DNA of 12,613 nucleotides from an uncultured Acetobacteraceae bacterium (GCA_903839965.1 CAIMEK010000424.1:1-12613), one strand, 5' to 3'; numbered from the stretch's first letter, positions 1 through 7,954 are shown. Numbers and translations are program-made. Notes: generated by a model from the sequence alone, not told the origin.

Positions 1-270
1 GCCCGCGCCTACCAGGCGACGCAGGCCGGCGGGTCGCCGGCGGGCGCGGCGGGGAGCGACTTCGGCGGCGTGCTGGCGCGCGCCCTGGAAGGCGCGGTGC
101 AGGCCGGCCACAGCGCCGACGCGCAATCCGCCGCGGCAATCGCCGGCAGCGGCAACATCACCGAGGTGGTGGCCGCGGTGTCGAAGGCCGAGCTGGCCCT
201 GCAGACCACGGTCGCCATCCGCGACCGCGTGGTGCAGGCCTACCAGGACATCATGCGCATGCCTATTTAG
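1..270 (+). CDS. fliE: Flagellar hook-basal body protein FliE (3' part, start outside window)
   Basis: The frame is open from base 1 to a TAG at 268-270 and gives the last 89 residues. FliE forms the junction between the MS ring and the rod of the flagellar basal body in the periplasm. The family hallmark is the C-terminal amphipathic helix ending AYQDIMRMPI, preceded by AVSKAELALQTTVAIRDRVV; FliE proteins typically end in a very similar AYQEIMRM tail. The usual protein is about 100-110 residues, so only the N-terminus is missing, and the tail looks intact. A flagellar operon therefore probably lies to the left. The stop codon overlaps by 3 bp the stop of the convergent integrase remnant, so foreign DNA begins exactly at the end of fliE. 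I am confident of the family. Confidence 0.9.
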   Translation, partial: ARAYQATQAGGSPAGAAGSDFGGVLARALEGAVQAGHSADAQSAAAIAGSGNITEVVAAVSKAELALQTTVAIRDRVVQAYQDIMRMPI

Positions 271-665
271 ATAGACAAAGACTTCACTTTCTTCAAATTC
301 CTGGCGTTTTCCAATTTCACCACGGCGGCGCCCGCTAAACGCTCTTGTTCGGCGTCCTGGGTGTAGAGGGCGACCATCGCCAAGCTCTTCCACCCGCCGG
401 CCGCCGCGATCTCGGAAGCACTGGCGCCGCTCTCGGCGAGGTCGGTGGCAAACCGCTTGCGCAGTCCGTGCGGGCCGAGGCCATGCGCGCCGTTCGCCAC
501 CAGCCAGTGCGTCATGGTGCTGCCCAGGCTCTCAGCGTGAAGCCATGGCTTTCCCCGCGTCGTGGTCAGGATGTGCGTGCTGGTCGCCCCGCGGCGCCAT
601 CCATCCATCTCGGCCCTCAGTCTTGCGCCCGGTTGACCGCGACACCGGATTTCTGATGCCACCAT
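267..665 (-). pseudogene. Tyrosine recombinase (phage-type integrase), C-terminal remnant
   Basis: This 132-codon frame holds the end of a tyrosine recombinase catalytic domain, the class that integrates phages and genomic islands. Visible motifs are the THILTTTRGKPW strand, HGLRKR (box II H-x-x-R, H66 and R69), W92 in GGWKSL, and the nucleophile Y101 in ALYTQD. The SAM-like N-terminal domain and the first catalytic Arg and Lys are absent, since families run about 300-400 residues. Homology fades near 620-640, where an IS1182-like transposase begins on the other strand, so the ATG at 665 is accidental and lies in the IS fragment. The gene was probably cut by that element or by a later deletion. 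The TAA (267-269) overlaps the fliE stop. It should be catalytically dead as it stands. Confidence 0.85.
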
Positions 666-1233
666 CGGTGGACGAATGGCTACCGGAGAAGCATCTGGCG
701 CGGTTCGTGGTGGACATGATCGCGAGCCTAGACCTGCGGGCGATGATCGGCAGCTACCGGGGCTCCGGGGAGGCGTCGTAGCATCCGACTATTCTGCTCG
801 GCATCCTGGTCTACGGCCAGGCCATCGGGGTGTTTTCCAACCGCGAGCTGGAGCGGGCGAGCCATGACTCGGTGGCGTTCCGCTTCATTGCCGCCAACCA
901 GCATCCCGACCACGACACGATCGCGGCGTTCCGGCGTCGCTTTCTCAAAGAGATCGAGAAGCTGTCGTATGAGCATGCGGGCAAGATCGAGGCGCAGTTG
1001 CAGGCCGAGGTGGCCGAGCTGATGGCAAAGGCCGAGGCGGCGGACCAGGCGGCCGTGCCGGACGGGATGTCGATCCCCGAGGAACTGGCGCGGCGCGAGG
1101 CGCGGTTGGCGGAGATCGCCCGCTCGCGGGCGGCCATTGAGGCGCGGGCGAAGGAACGGCTTGCCCGTGAGCAGGCCGAGTATGAAGCCAAGATAGCGGC
1201 TCGCGAAGCGAAGGCTGCGGCACCCGGCGGGTT
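623..1233 (+). pseudogene. IS1182-like transposase, truncated, with nonsense codon and internal deletion
   Basis: Reading one frame from about 623 (TTG) or the ATG at 656 gives MPPSVDEWLPEKHLARFV, then LLGILVYG and DSVAFRFIAANQHPDHDT, the N-terminal DUF772-type region of IS1182-family transposases. A coiled-coil stretch rich in Ala, Glu and Arg follows. Three lesions are visible. First, a TAG at 779-781 stands where the family has Tyr (S-stop-HP for SYHP). Second, at about 960-967 FLKEIEKL runs straight into SYEHAGKIEAQ, whereas I recall about 40 residues between them that include the LDGTK segment with the first catalytic Asp. Third, the frame leaves the family at about 1230, losing the rest of the DDE domain. 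No terminal inverted repeat is obvious. The right edge abuts ndvB directly. It is dead as a transposase; the deletion size is from memory. Confidence 0.85.
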
Positions 1234-3736
1234 CCATCCCGCCAACAAGGCGAACATGCATGCCGGTGCCGACAGTGTTCGCCGCAGGTTATCGAGCATC
1301 TTCCATCGACCGATCGCCGGCATCGGACCGCGCAGCCGATCCGTGCCGGCGGTCGGTCCGCGACCGCAAACCCATGGCAGCAATTGCCAGTCACCGCGTG
1401 CCCAGCGATGGCAGCGAAGCGCATCGACACCGTAGCGCGCGGGATACTCCTCGACGACCTCGATATCGGAGGCTAACCCGGAGCGGGCAAATACACCCTC
1501 GAACAGGTCGTGGCTGAGCATCGTCGAATCCGGCACCCGCCCCGCGAGCGCGGCCTCGAAGGCATCGATGTCATAGATGCCCTTGCCGGCATACGAGCCC
1601 TCGCCGAACAGGTCCTGGTAGACATCAGACACGGCGGCGGCCTACGGGTCGATGCCATTCATGCTGGAAAAAACGCGCTGATACAGAGACCCCTCTCTGC
1701 CGACCGACAACGAGGGCGCAATCCTTGGTTGCAGCACGGCATAGCCTGCCACCACCCTCCCTGCCTCCGAGTCGAAGCGCGGCCGGTTAAGCGGGTGCGA
1801 CATCTTGCCGATCAGGCAGCGGACTGCGTCGCGTGGCAGCCTGGTGTCCGCGTCGAGCGTGACAACGTAGCGGATTCCGGCGGGTACCGCTGGCGGCTGT
1901 CCGCCGTGGGCAAGGAAGGTGGTGTCGGTCGCGCCGCGCGCCAGCCGATTGAGTTCGTGCAGCTTGCCGCGCTCGCGTTCCCAGCCGATCCAGCGCGCTT
2001 CGCCTGCGTTCCACACTCGCTTGCGATGGAGCAGCAGGAAGCGGTCGCCGCCGGGCGCCGCACCGCAGCGCAGATTGAGCCGGGCAATTCCGGCAACCGC
2101 CGCTTCCAGCAACGCTTCGTCGCCTTCGACATGCTCGGTCGTTGCATCCAGCCAGTCAGACAGCAAAGCGAAATGCAGCTCGCCCTCTGGGCTGGCGAGG
2201 TGGTGAACTTCCAAACGTTCGATTTGCTTGTCGATCGCCCGAAGCGTGATCGGCAGCGTCGGCACCGTGACCATCGTACGTAAGTGCGCGGGTACCCCGT
2301 CACGGAGTTCCATGGCGGGTAACAATGTCGCGCCAAGCCTCCGCGTCACGCCACGATTCAACAACGCCACTGCCGCGTCGATCGCGAGGATCGCACCCAG
2401 AAGTCCGAGCATACCCAGCCATGGCGGGTTAAGACCTTGCCGGTACAGGATGAACAGCGGGACGGCGAGCAGGATCGTGGCTATTGCGAGGCCGGCACCC
2501 ACGTAGCCAGCGATGCCAAGTGCCCGACTTGCGCGCCCAGGCAGAGCGGCTATTGATGGACGAAAGCCGAGCGCCGTCTCGAACGCACGTCGCCCGCCGG
2601 CGATGAAATGGTAGCCGGGGTCCGCGTGGCGGCGTTCCTCCACACAATCTTGCGCACACCCCCATCAACTTGCCGGCCTGCATGGCGGCTTGGGTGACAT
2701 CGAGTTCCGTGCGCTTGGCACCGCGCGCCAGTTCCTCGATGGCGCTGCGGTAAAGGTTGCGTGTCGGAAAGTCCATATCACGGAACGATCCCCCGGCAGC
2801 AAGTATGTCGTCCACCGGGCAGATGCGTTCGAACAGATCGCTCCAATCGACGTCCGAGATCCGGCGCATGCCGGTGATGATGTTGCGTACCGCGACGGTC
2901 TCGGCTCCCTGCGCCTGGTGTTCGTCGCGCACGATTGCCTCGGCCGTCGATCCTTGTGCGTCCAGACGTCGGTCCAGCCACATAAGCGCGGGAGTGATCC
3001 TGGGATCCTGGTCGCGAAGCCGGAGCACGATTTGGACAGCGAAAGCGTCCGCCAGTGTCGTGCCCTCATAATCCGCGAGAACGATCGATATCGGTTCGGC
3101 AGTACGACCCGCCGCCCCCAACAGGCGGTCGGCGATTACGTCCGCCTCCCGCCGCGCGGCGCTGCTGTGCACGATCTGACCAGCAATCCGTTTCAGGTTT
3201 TCAACCAGCACGATCCTAAGCGTAATCGCGACCGCCCAAAGCTCGCCGAACGTCAAAGGCTGCACGTCCTGATAGGCACAAACTAAGCGGCACAGCATGT
3301 CGGCGTCAAAGCGGCTGTCGGTGTGGGCAACGAAGGCCCAGGCCAGGCCGAACACCCGCGGAAAGCCCTTGAAAGGCCCGTCGGCCAGCTTTGGCAGTTG
3401 CCGATAATAGCCCGGCGGGAGAGCGGAACGGATCTCGCGAATCTGCCGCTCCACGAGGTAGTAGTTGTCAACCAACCATTCGGCCGCCGGGGTGATGGCC
3501 TGGCGCTCGTCGATCGATTTGGCAATTACACGGTAGGCGCCGAGCAGAGCGGCTCCATTGTCGGCGAGTCGCCTGGCCAATGGGAGGCCTCATGTCAGCT
3601 TCGACGTGACTGCCTACGCCACCGCAAGAATTCGCCCGTGCTCCTCCAGGCGTTCAACTCTGAACAGCTCCTCGCGAACAGGTATTTCACCGTGCCAGGG
3701 CGATGTCGACGATCCGCGCCGAAAAATCCTGTCAAT
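1234..3736 (-). pseudogene. ndvB: Cyclic beta-1,2-glucan synthase (GT84), decayed 5' third
   Basis: NdvB is a large inner-membrane enzyme that makes periplasmic or secreted cyclic beta-1,2-glucan from UDP-glucose. The N-terminal region is clear (LPPGYYRQLPKLADGPF, FGLAWAFVAHTDSRFD, ELWAVAITLRIVLVENL). Hydrophobic helices follow at about 2440-2540, then the glycosyltransferase core with LDADTRLPRD, EGSYAGKGIYD and HRWARGDWQLLPW. Lesions are TAG at 3614-3616 (probably Gln), TGA at 3590-3592 (probably Arg), a frameshift at the five-C run 2659-2663 (removing one base joins KLMG to EERRHADPGYHF), and TAG at 1642-1644 where the family has Tyr (GIDP-Y-AAAVSDV). The gene stops at the IS1182 junction, so only about 830 of the roughly 2,800 residues remain and the C-terminal phosphorylase part is gone. 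The original start is uncertain; ATT at 3736 may be a mutated ATG. Clearly a pseudogene. Confidence 0.9.
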
Positions 3737-4087
3737 GGACGATGTCAATTTGACCTTTCTGCGGCGCGTTGGGCGCGCGCCGAGCCCACAGGCTCACGGG
3801 CCGTCGAACATGCGGCGTGTATGCGGGCTCTGAAGTCCGTGCCGGCTTGCACAGAACGAGTTCATGCCAACGGCCAAAACAGCAGCACGAAGGCCTTTGT
3901 GGATCGCAGATCGAACCGCGCCCAAAAAAACAGACGAGATGCCCAGCAATAACGGCGAAGCAAATCACCACGGGAAAAATTTGCGCACAGCGTTTTGAAT
4001 CTACCGAAAGCGGGCCGCGGATACGAAACCGGTTCGCGAGGAGTTACTTACCGGTTCCGCCGCCACGCAACATCAGGGTTAGGCGGT
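3737..4087. other. Stretch without a recognised gene between ndvB remnant and entericidin-like gene
   Basis: I see no convincing coding region. It contains a 6-bp inverted repeat (GCAAAT 3960-3965 / ATTTGC 3979-3984) with a short A-run in the loop. It also has two copies of ACCGGTTC 22 bp apart (4028-4035 and 4050-4057), the first inside the palindrome AACCGGTT. The stretch lies upstream of the ndvB remnant and downstream of the entericidin-like gene, both read leftwards, so it could hold the old ndvB promoter or the small gene's terminator. Neither is clear. Confidence 0.5.
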
Positions 4088-4243
4088 TCAGGGGGTGTGT
4101 TTGTCGGCACTGCGCTCGATAGCCTGGCCGGCCTTGCTGATGTCTTGGCCGGCTCCGGCCGTGGTATGGCAGGCCGCCAGCAGCGGTGCGATGCCCAATA
4201 ACGCGAACAGGGTCAACGCCAACATCGTCGTTCTCTTGGTCAT
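4088..4243 (-). CDS. Entericidin A/B-family small lipoprotein (51 aa)
   Basis: An ATG at 4243 opens a 51-codon frame ending in TGA at 4088. The protein starts MTKRTTM, has a hydrophobic signal segment, and a lipobox LLAAC (Cys25 is the predicted lipidated residue). The short mature part, HTTAGAGQDISKAGQAIERS, carries the AGAGxDxxxxGxAIE pattern of entericidins. In enterobacteria entericidins are small membrane lipoproteins of an antidote/toxin pair linked to osmotic and stationary-phase stress; elsewhere they are often single genes of unknown role. A good Shine-Dalgarno (AAAGGA) sits 6 bases upstream. The length and lipobox fit the family well, and no lesion is seen, so this is probably a live gene inside decayed surroundings. 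Whether it is the A or B type cannot be told. Confidence 0.85.
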   Translation of the reverse strand: MTKRTTMLALTLFALLGIAPLLAACHTTAGAGQDISKAGQAIERSADKHTP

Positions 4244-4249
4244 GGCAAA

Positions 4250-4255
4250 TCCTTT
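4250..4255 (-). promoter_or_regulatory. Ribosome binding site of the entericidin-like gene
   Basis: On the minus strand this reads AAAGGA and is followed by six bases and the ATG at 4243. It is the strongest Shine-Dalgarno in this part of the window and supports this small frame as a real gene. Confidence 0.6.
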
Positions 4256-4384
4256 CGTGGGTACGCAACTATATGAAACAGCAACCGATCGGCCACGCCC
4301 GGCATATACTCATGCCGCGCGAGCAGCCGTCGTCCGAATGGCAGGTGCTATGGTGTGGCGCAGCAGGCATCGATCTGTGCCAGA

Positions 4385-4549
4385 TCAATATCTGCCCCAG
4401 TTTCCGGACGTTCGCTGTTGGTCGTGGTGCTCGGAATGGCCACGGTCCCCCCACCAACCACCATGGCCGCCGTCGCCACGCCCCGGCTCGACGATGCAGC
4501 CGGTGAGGGCGAGCGACATCAGCAGCAGCATAAGCAATGCGCTTTTCAT
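4385..4549 (-). CDS. Small Gly/His-rich lipoprotein, hypothetical (54 aa)
   Basis: From the ATG at 4549 the frame reads MKSALLMLLLMSLALTGC, a signal peptide with a canonical lipobox (LTGC; Cys18 predicted lipidated). It is followed by a short polar mature part rich in Gly, His, Trp and Asp (GDGGHGGWWGDRGHSEHH) ending NWGRY. I do not recognise a named family. Small secreted Gly/His-rich tails of this kind are common in proteobacterial envelope lipoproteins, and metal contact through the histidines is possible but only a guess. The ATG at 4561 would add MENQ; I prefer 4549 because it gives a standard Lys-plus-hydrophobic start. The Shine-Dalgarno is weak for either. It lies 162 bases beyond the kinase stop and 141 bases before the entericidin-like gene on the same strand. 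Confidence 0.6.
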   Translation of the reverse strand: MKSALLMLLLMSLALTGCIVEPGRGDGGHGGWWGDRGHSEHHDQQRTSGNWGRY

Positions 4550-4624
4550 TTGATTTTCCATCAGCAACGGCGCCAACCTGCGTGGGCAGACGGCGCGCTC
4601 ACAGAGGCCGACCGGCACTTCGGG

Positions 4625-4649
4625 GCGGATCAAAATTGCTTCGATCCGC
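4625..4649. other. Inverted repeat between kinase gene and small lipoprotein gene
   Basis: GCGGATC (4625-4631) pairs with GATCCGC (4643-4649) around an 11-base AT-rich loop. It lies downstream of the kinase stop and upstream of the lipoprotein start on the minus strand. There is no T-run after the stem in either direction, so it could be an operator, an attenuator-like structure or chance rather than a classical terminator. Confidence 0.3.
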
Positions 4650-4710
4650 TGCCACTGTAGCGTCAATCGGCAGAATACGGGCCTAGGGTCTGCCCAGATA
4701 GGCTCGGAAA

Positions 4711-6678
4711 CTACTCACTCGCCGTAATTCGGATCGCGGCGACGGCCAACCGGGCCAACGCCGGAAGCGACGCCGAGCCGGTCTTCTTCATGATCGCGGC
4801 GCGGTGGTTCTCGACCGTGCGTTGGCTGATACCAAGATCCGCGGCGATATTCTTGCTGGGGTGGCCGGCGAGGACCTTCTCCATGATCTGTTGCTGTCGC
4901 GGCGTGAGAGCTGCGACGATTTTTCGTGCGCTCTCCTGCTGGGCGGCCAACAGGCTCGAATCCCTCGACAGGTCGAGAGCACGCTCGATGCTGGCTAGCA
5001 ATTCGCCACGGCTGAGCGGCTTCTCGATGAAATCCGAAGCGCCGGCCCGCATGGCCTGTACCGCTATGGCTACGTCGCTGTCGCCGGTTATCATGATCGA
5101 CGGCAGTCGATCGCCGGCATCATGCAAGCGTTGCAGCAGTTCGAGTCCGCTCATTCCCGGCAGATAGGCATCGATCAATAGGCATGCGTCACTGCCCGGA
5201 CGATAGGCCGCGAGGAACGCCTTGCAAGCCGCATAATCCTCGACAACCAAGCCCTCTTCCTCCAGCACAGCCCGGAGCCCCTCGCGTACGTCGCGGTCGT
5301 CATCGACGACGAAGACGACGGATGGTCCGGAAGTACGAGCCGCTTCCCCGGGACTCGGCGCATGCACCACGGGCGGCAAGCTTGGCAGCAGACTTTGAAT
5401 GGCCTGCCTGAGCTCAGCCACTTTCACCGGCTTGTTAAGCTGAACACAGTTGAACGCCGAAATATCGCGCAAGGCCGCGGTCGAAATATCGGCGGTGAGG
5501 ATGACAACCGGAATTTCCCGGTGACCCGTTTCCCGCAGCTTCGCCGCGACCTGGAGACCGGTCATGTCGTGTGGCAGGTTGTAATCGGCGAGAATGAGGT
5601 CGGGGCGAACGGTTCCTCGGGTCATCCACTCCAGCGCGGTGATGCCGTCAAACGCCGTCGCCACATGATGCCCCTCGTCCTTGAGCAGAAGCTCAAGGAG
5701 GTCGCGCACCTCAGGATCGTCCTCGACGACCAGAATCACGCCGTTGCGGCGAACGCCCTTGGCCATCCTGTCTTCCGCGGCAGGCCGCGAATGTTCGGTC
5801 CGTGGCGTTGCCCCATCCGACAGGCACGGGACCTGGATGGCAAAGACGGAGCCCTTGCCCGGGTGCGAGCGGACTTCCACCCGATGGTCCAGCAGTTTCC
5901 CCAGACGCTGCACGATGGACAAACCCAGACCAAGGCCACGGCTGCGCTGGCGCGCCGCGTTGTCAAGCTGATGGTATTCCTCGAAGATCGATTGCAACTC
6001 GGCCGCGGGGATTCCGACGCCGGTATCCCAGACCTCGATGCTCAGTACGCCGCTCCGCCGCCGGCAACCAAGCAATACCTTACCGTGCCTGGTGTACTTC
6101 AATGCGTTGGACAGCAGGTTGCGAACCATCTGCTCAAGCAGGCGCGGATCACTGCTGACAGAAAGACCGCATGGGACCATCCGAAGGCCAAGCCCGCCCG
6201 CTTGTGCCTGATAGGCAAACTCCCCCCGGAGCCGTTCGAACAGAACGTTGATGGGAAAACCGACAATTTCGGCGCGGACCATGCCGGCATCGATCTGGTT
6301 CACGTCGAGCAGCGTATCCAGCATGCCCGTCATGGCACCCAACGTCGTGTCGAGACGCGCGATCAGCCGTTGTGCCTTCTCTCCCTCGGCCGCCTTTTCC
6401 AGCAGTCCATGCAGAAGGGCAAGCGTTTGCAGCGGTTGGCGCAAATCATGGCTGGCACTGGCAAGGAAGCGCGACTTGGCGACAGTCGCCAGCTCGGCCT
6501 GCCGTTTGGCTGCTTCCAATGCATCGGCCGTGTAGCGGCGCGCGGTCACGTCGACAAAGGTAATGACCACCCCCTCGACCGCACTATCCTGGGCGCGGTA
6601 GGGCAAAATGCGGCGCATGTACCAGGCGCCACTCTGCGCCTGGATCTCTCGTTCAACCGGCTCGAGGGTCTGCAGCAC
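4711..6678 (-). CDS. Histidine kinase-REC-REC-LuxR tail of a CheB/CheR-type sensor (655 aa open frame)
   Basis: This cytoplasmic protein joins a kinase and a DNA-binding output in one chain. In order: end of a PAS domain (1-50); HisKA with FLASASHDLRQP (His77); HATPase with N191 (NLLSNALKY), G1 box DTGVGIP (218-224) and G2 box GLGLGL (248-253); receiver 1 with D365 (LADYNLP), T395 and K416; FixJ-like receiver 2 with acidic pocket D459-461, D503 (LIDAYLP), T531 and K553; and a LuxR HTH (about 588-650). All key residues are present. It is the back part of a larger ancestral gene: the CheB/CheR/PAS part lies upstream in another frame after a small indel near 6770. The frame stays open upstream of the GTG at 6678 (FTSLAPDGALLDEAR), so that start is only the first usable one, with a weak GAGG before it. 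It may be expressed as a truncated soluble regulator or be dying. No transmembrane segment is seen. Confidence 0.85.
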   Translation of the reverse strand: MLQTLEPVEREIQAQSGAWYMRRILPYRAQDSAVEGVVITFVDVTARRYTADALEAAKRQAELATVAKSRFLASASHDLRQPLQTLALLHGLLEKAAEGEKAQRLIARLDTTLGAMTGMLDTLLDVNQIDAGMVRAEIVGFPINVLFERLRGEFAYQAQAGGLGLRMVPCGLSVSSDPRLLEQMVRNLLSNALKYTRHGKVLLGCRRRSGVLSIEVWDTGVGIPAAELQSIFEEYHQLDNAARQRSRGLGLGLSIVQRLGKLLDHRVEVRSHPGKGSVFAIQVPCLSDGATPRTEHSRPAAEDRMAKGVRRNGVILVVEDDPEVRDLLELLLKDEGHHVATAFDGITALEWMTRGTVRPDLILADYNLPHDMTGLQVAAKLRETGHREIPVVILTADISTAALRDISAFNCVQLNKPVKVAELRQAIQSLLPSLPPVVHAPSPGEAARTSGPSVVFVVDDDRDVREGLRAVLEEEGLVVEDYAACKAFLAAYRPGSDACLLIDAYLPGMSGLELLQRLHDAGDRLPSIMITGDSDVAIAVQAMRAGASDFIEKPLSRGELLASIERALDLSRDSSLLAAQQESARKIVAALTPRQQQIMEKVLAGHPSKNIAADLGISQRTVENHRAAIMKKTGSASLPALARLAVAAIRITASE

Positions 6679-7954
6679 CGTGCGGGCCTCGTCCAGCAGC
6701 GCGCCATCCGGAGCCAGTGAGGTGAAGCCTGCCAGCGGCCGCCCTATATCGGCGGGAATCAGTGCTGAAAAGTGATCGGATGGCCGGCGTAAAGTACCGG
6801 ATATCCAGGTTGATGTCGAGGAACAGCGTGGCGACGTTGGTGCTGTACAGGATGTTCTGGAGATCGTTGGAGGTGGTGCGCTGCTGCTCCAGTGTTTCCT
6901 GGAACTGGCCGTTAAGGGCAGTCAGCTCCTTGTTGAGCGACTGCAATTCCTCCTTCGAGGTGAGTAGCTCCTCGTTGGTCGATTGGAACTCTTCATCGAT
7001 GGACAACGCCTCGTCGTGAGCCGTGTGATGCTCTTCGGTTGCGATCTGAAGGTCGCGGATGGCACCCTGCAGCTCTCTCCTTGTCGCCTCGATGTCGTGC
7101 TCAAGTTCGGTGACGCGCGGAGCGTCCCGCGGCGCCACAATTTCCGGTGCGCTCTGCCTGTCCTTTGGTGCCTCGACAAAGCACACCAGCAGCAATTCCC
7201 CATCCTCGCCGGGAATCGGCTGCACGTCGATGTTGAACGAAACCGCGGTGCCATCGTGAGCTACCCCGCCACCTGCGGCAACCACGCGCGCGTTCTCCTG
7301 GATGGCCTGCTGGATTGCCGATTTGAGCTTGGTCCGCATGCCCTCTCGCGCCATAGCGAGCACATCGTTTGTGGCCTGCCCGGGTGCCACCCGCAGATGA
7401 TCCATGTCATGGCTCTTGGCCGCGGCCAGCGCCATGCGCTGCTCCACCCGGCGCTGTAGCGTGCCCCGCTTGTACTGCCTGAAATCATAGGGAGTCTCGG
7501 CGCGGAGAAAATCGATAATCTTCGACAAGCTATCCTGCGCGTTTTCGGGCGGAGACGCAGACGGACGAACGCCGGCTATTCGTTGGCAATATTCGATGAG
7601 TTTGCCGGGAATCTTATCTGCCGGAAGCACGAGGTCTACCGCGCCCGTCATGATCGCGTTTTGCGGCATGCCGGCCTGACCGGCCTCGTCCGGGTCCTGC
7701 GCAACGACGAACCCGCCCTGTTCCTTGATGGCTCTGAGTCCCAGGCCGCCGTCGGTACCGGTTCCGGAGAGGATCACGGCGATAGCGCGCGTGCCGCAAT
7801 CCGTCGCCAGCGAACGCAGCAGGAAGTCGAACGGCAGGCGCGCTCCGTGCCGGGCCTGGGGCCGCGAGAGGTGAAGCGCGCCGTCACCGACGGAGAGATA
7901 CAGTCCGGGGGGGGGGGATAACATAAACGTGTTCGGGCGCGATCGGCATCCCAT
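6653..7954 (-). pseudogene. CheB C-terminus, CheR stub, PAS and coiled coil: middle piece of broken sensor gene
   Basis: The homologous part begins just after the G run (PPPGLYLSVGDGALHL). It continues the CheB methylesterase domain, including the catalytic Asp in LSGTGTDGGLG, then the CheR N-terminal helices (IIDFLRAETPYDFRQYKRG, RRVEQRM). At about 7395-7403 SHDMD jumps to LRVAPGQATNDVLAMAR, which in full-length relatives lies after the CheR methyltransferase core, so the SAM-binding domain has been lost in frame. A PAS-like segment (FNIDVQPIPGEDGELLL) follows, then a long coiled coil (FQSTNEELLTSKEELQSLNK) and the start of a second PAS (DINLDIRYFTPAIRSLF). At about 6770 the true reading shifts frame to LIPADIGRPLAGF, so residues after RSLFS are read wrongly. 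CheB/CheR modules normally demethylate and methylate receptors; here the methylating half cannot work. Confidence 0.8.

Noticed and set aside
2429..2643. Minus-strand frame continuing past the ndvB frameshift as a separate protein
   Set aside because: After KLMG it turns into Arg/Pro/Ser-rich noise while the true NdvB sequence continues in the neighbouring frame.
4088..4549. Toxin-antitoxin pair made of the two small lipoproteins
   Set aside because: Both have lipoprotein signals, but only one resembles entericidins; the other lacks the family pattern, and they lie 141 bp apart.
5362..6720. A 452-codon plus-strand open frame opposite the kinase gene
   Set aside because: It is antisense to strongly recognisable kinase and receiver motifs, has no family-like sequence of its own and is explained by GC-rich codon bias.
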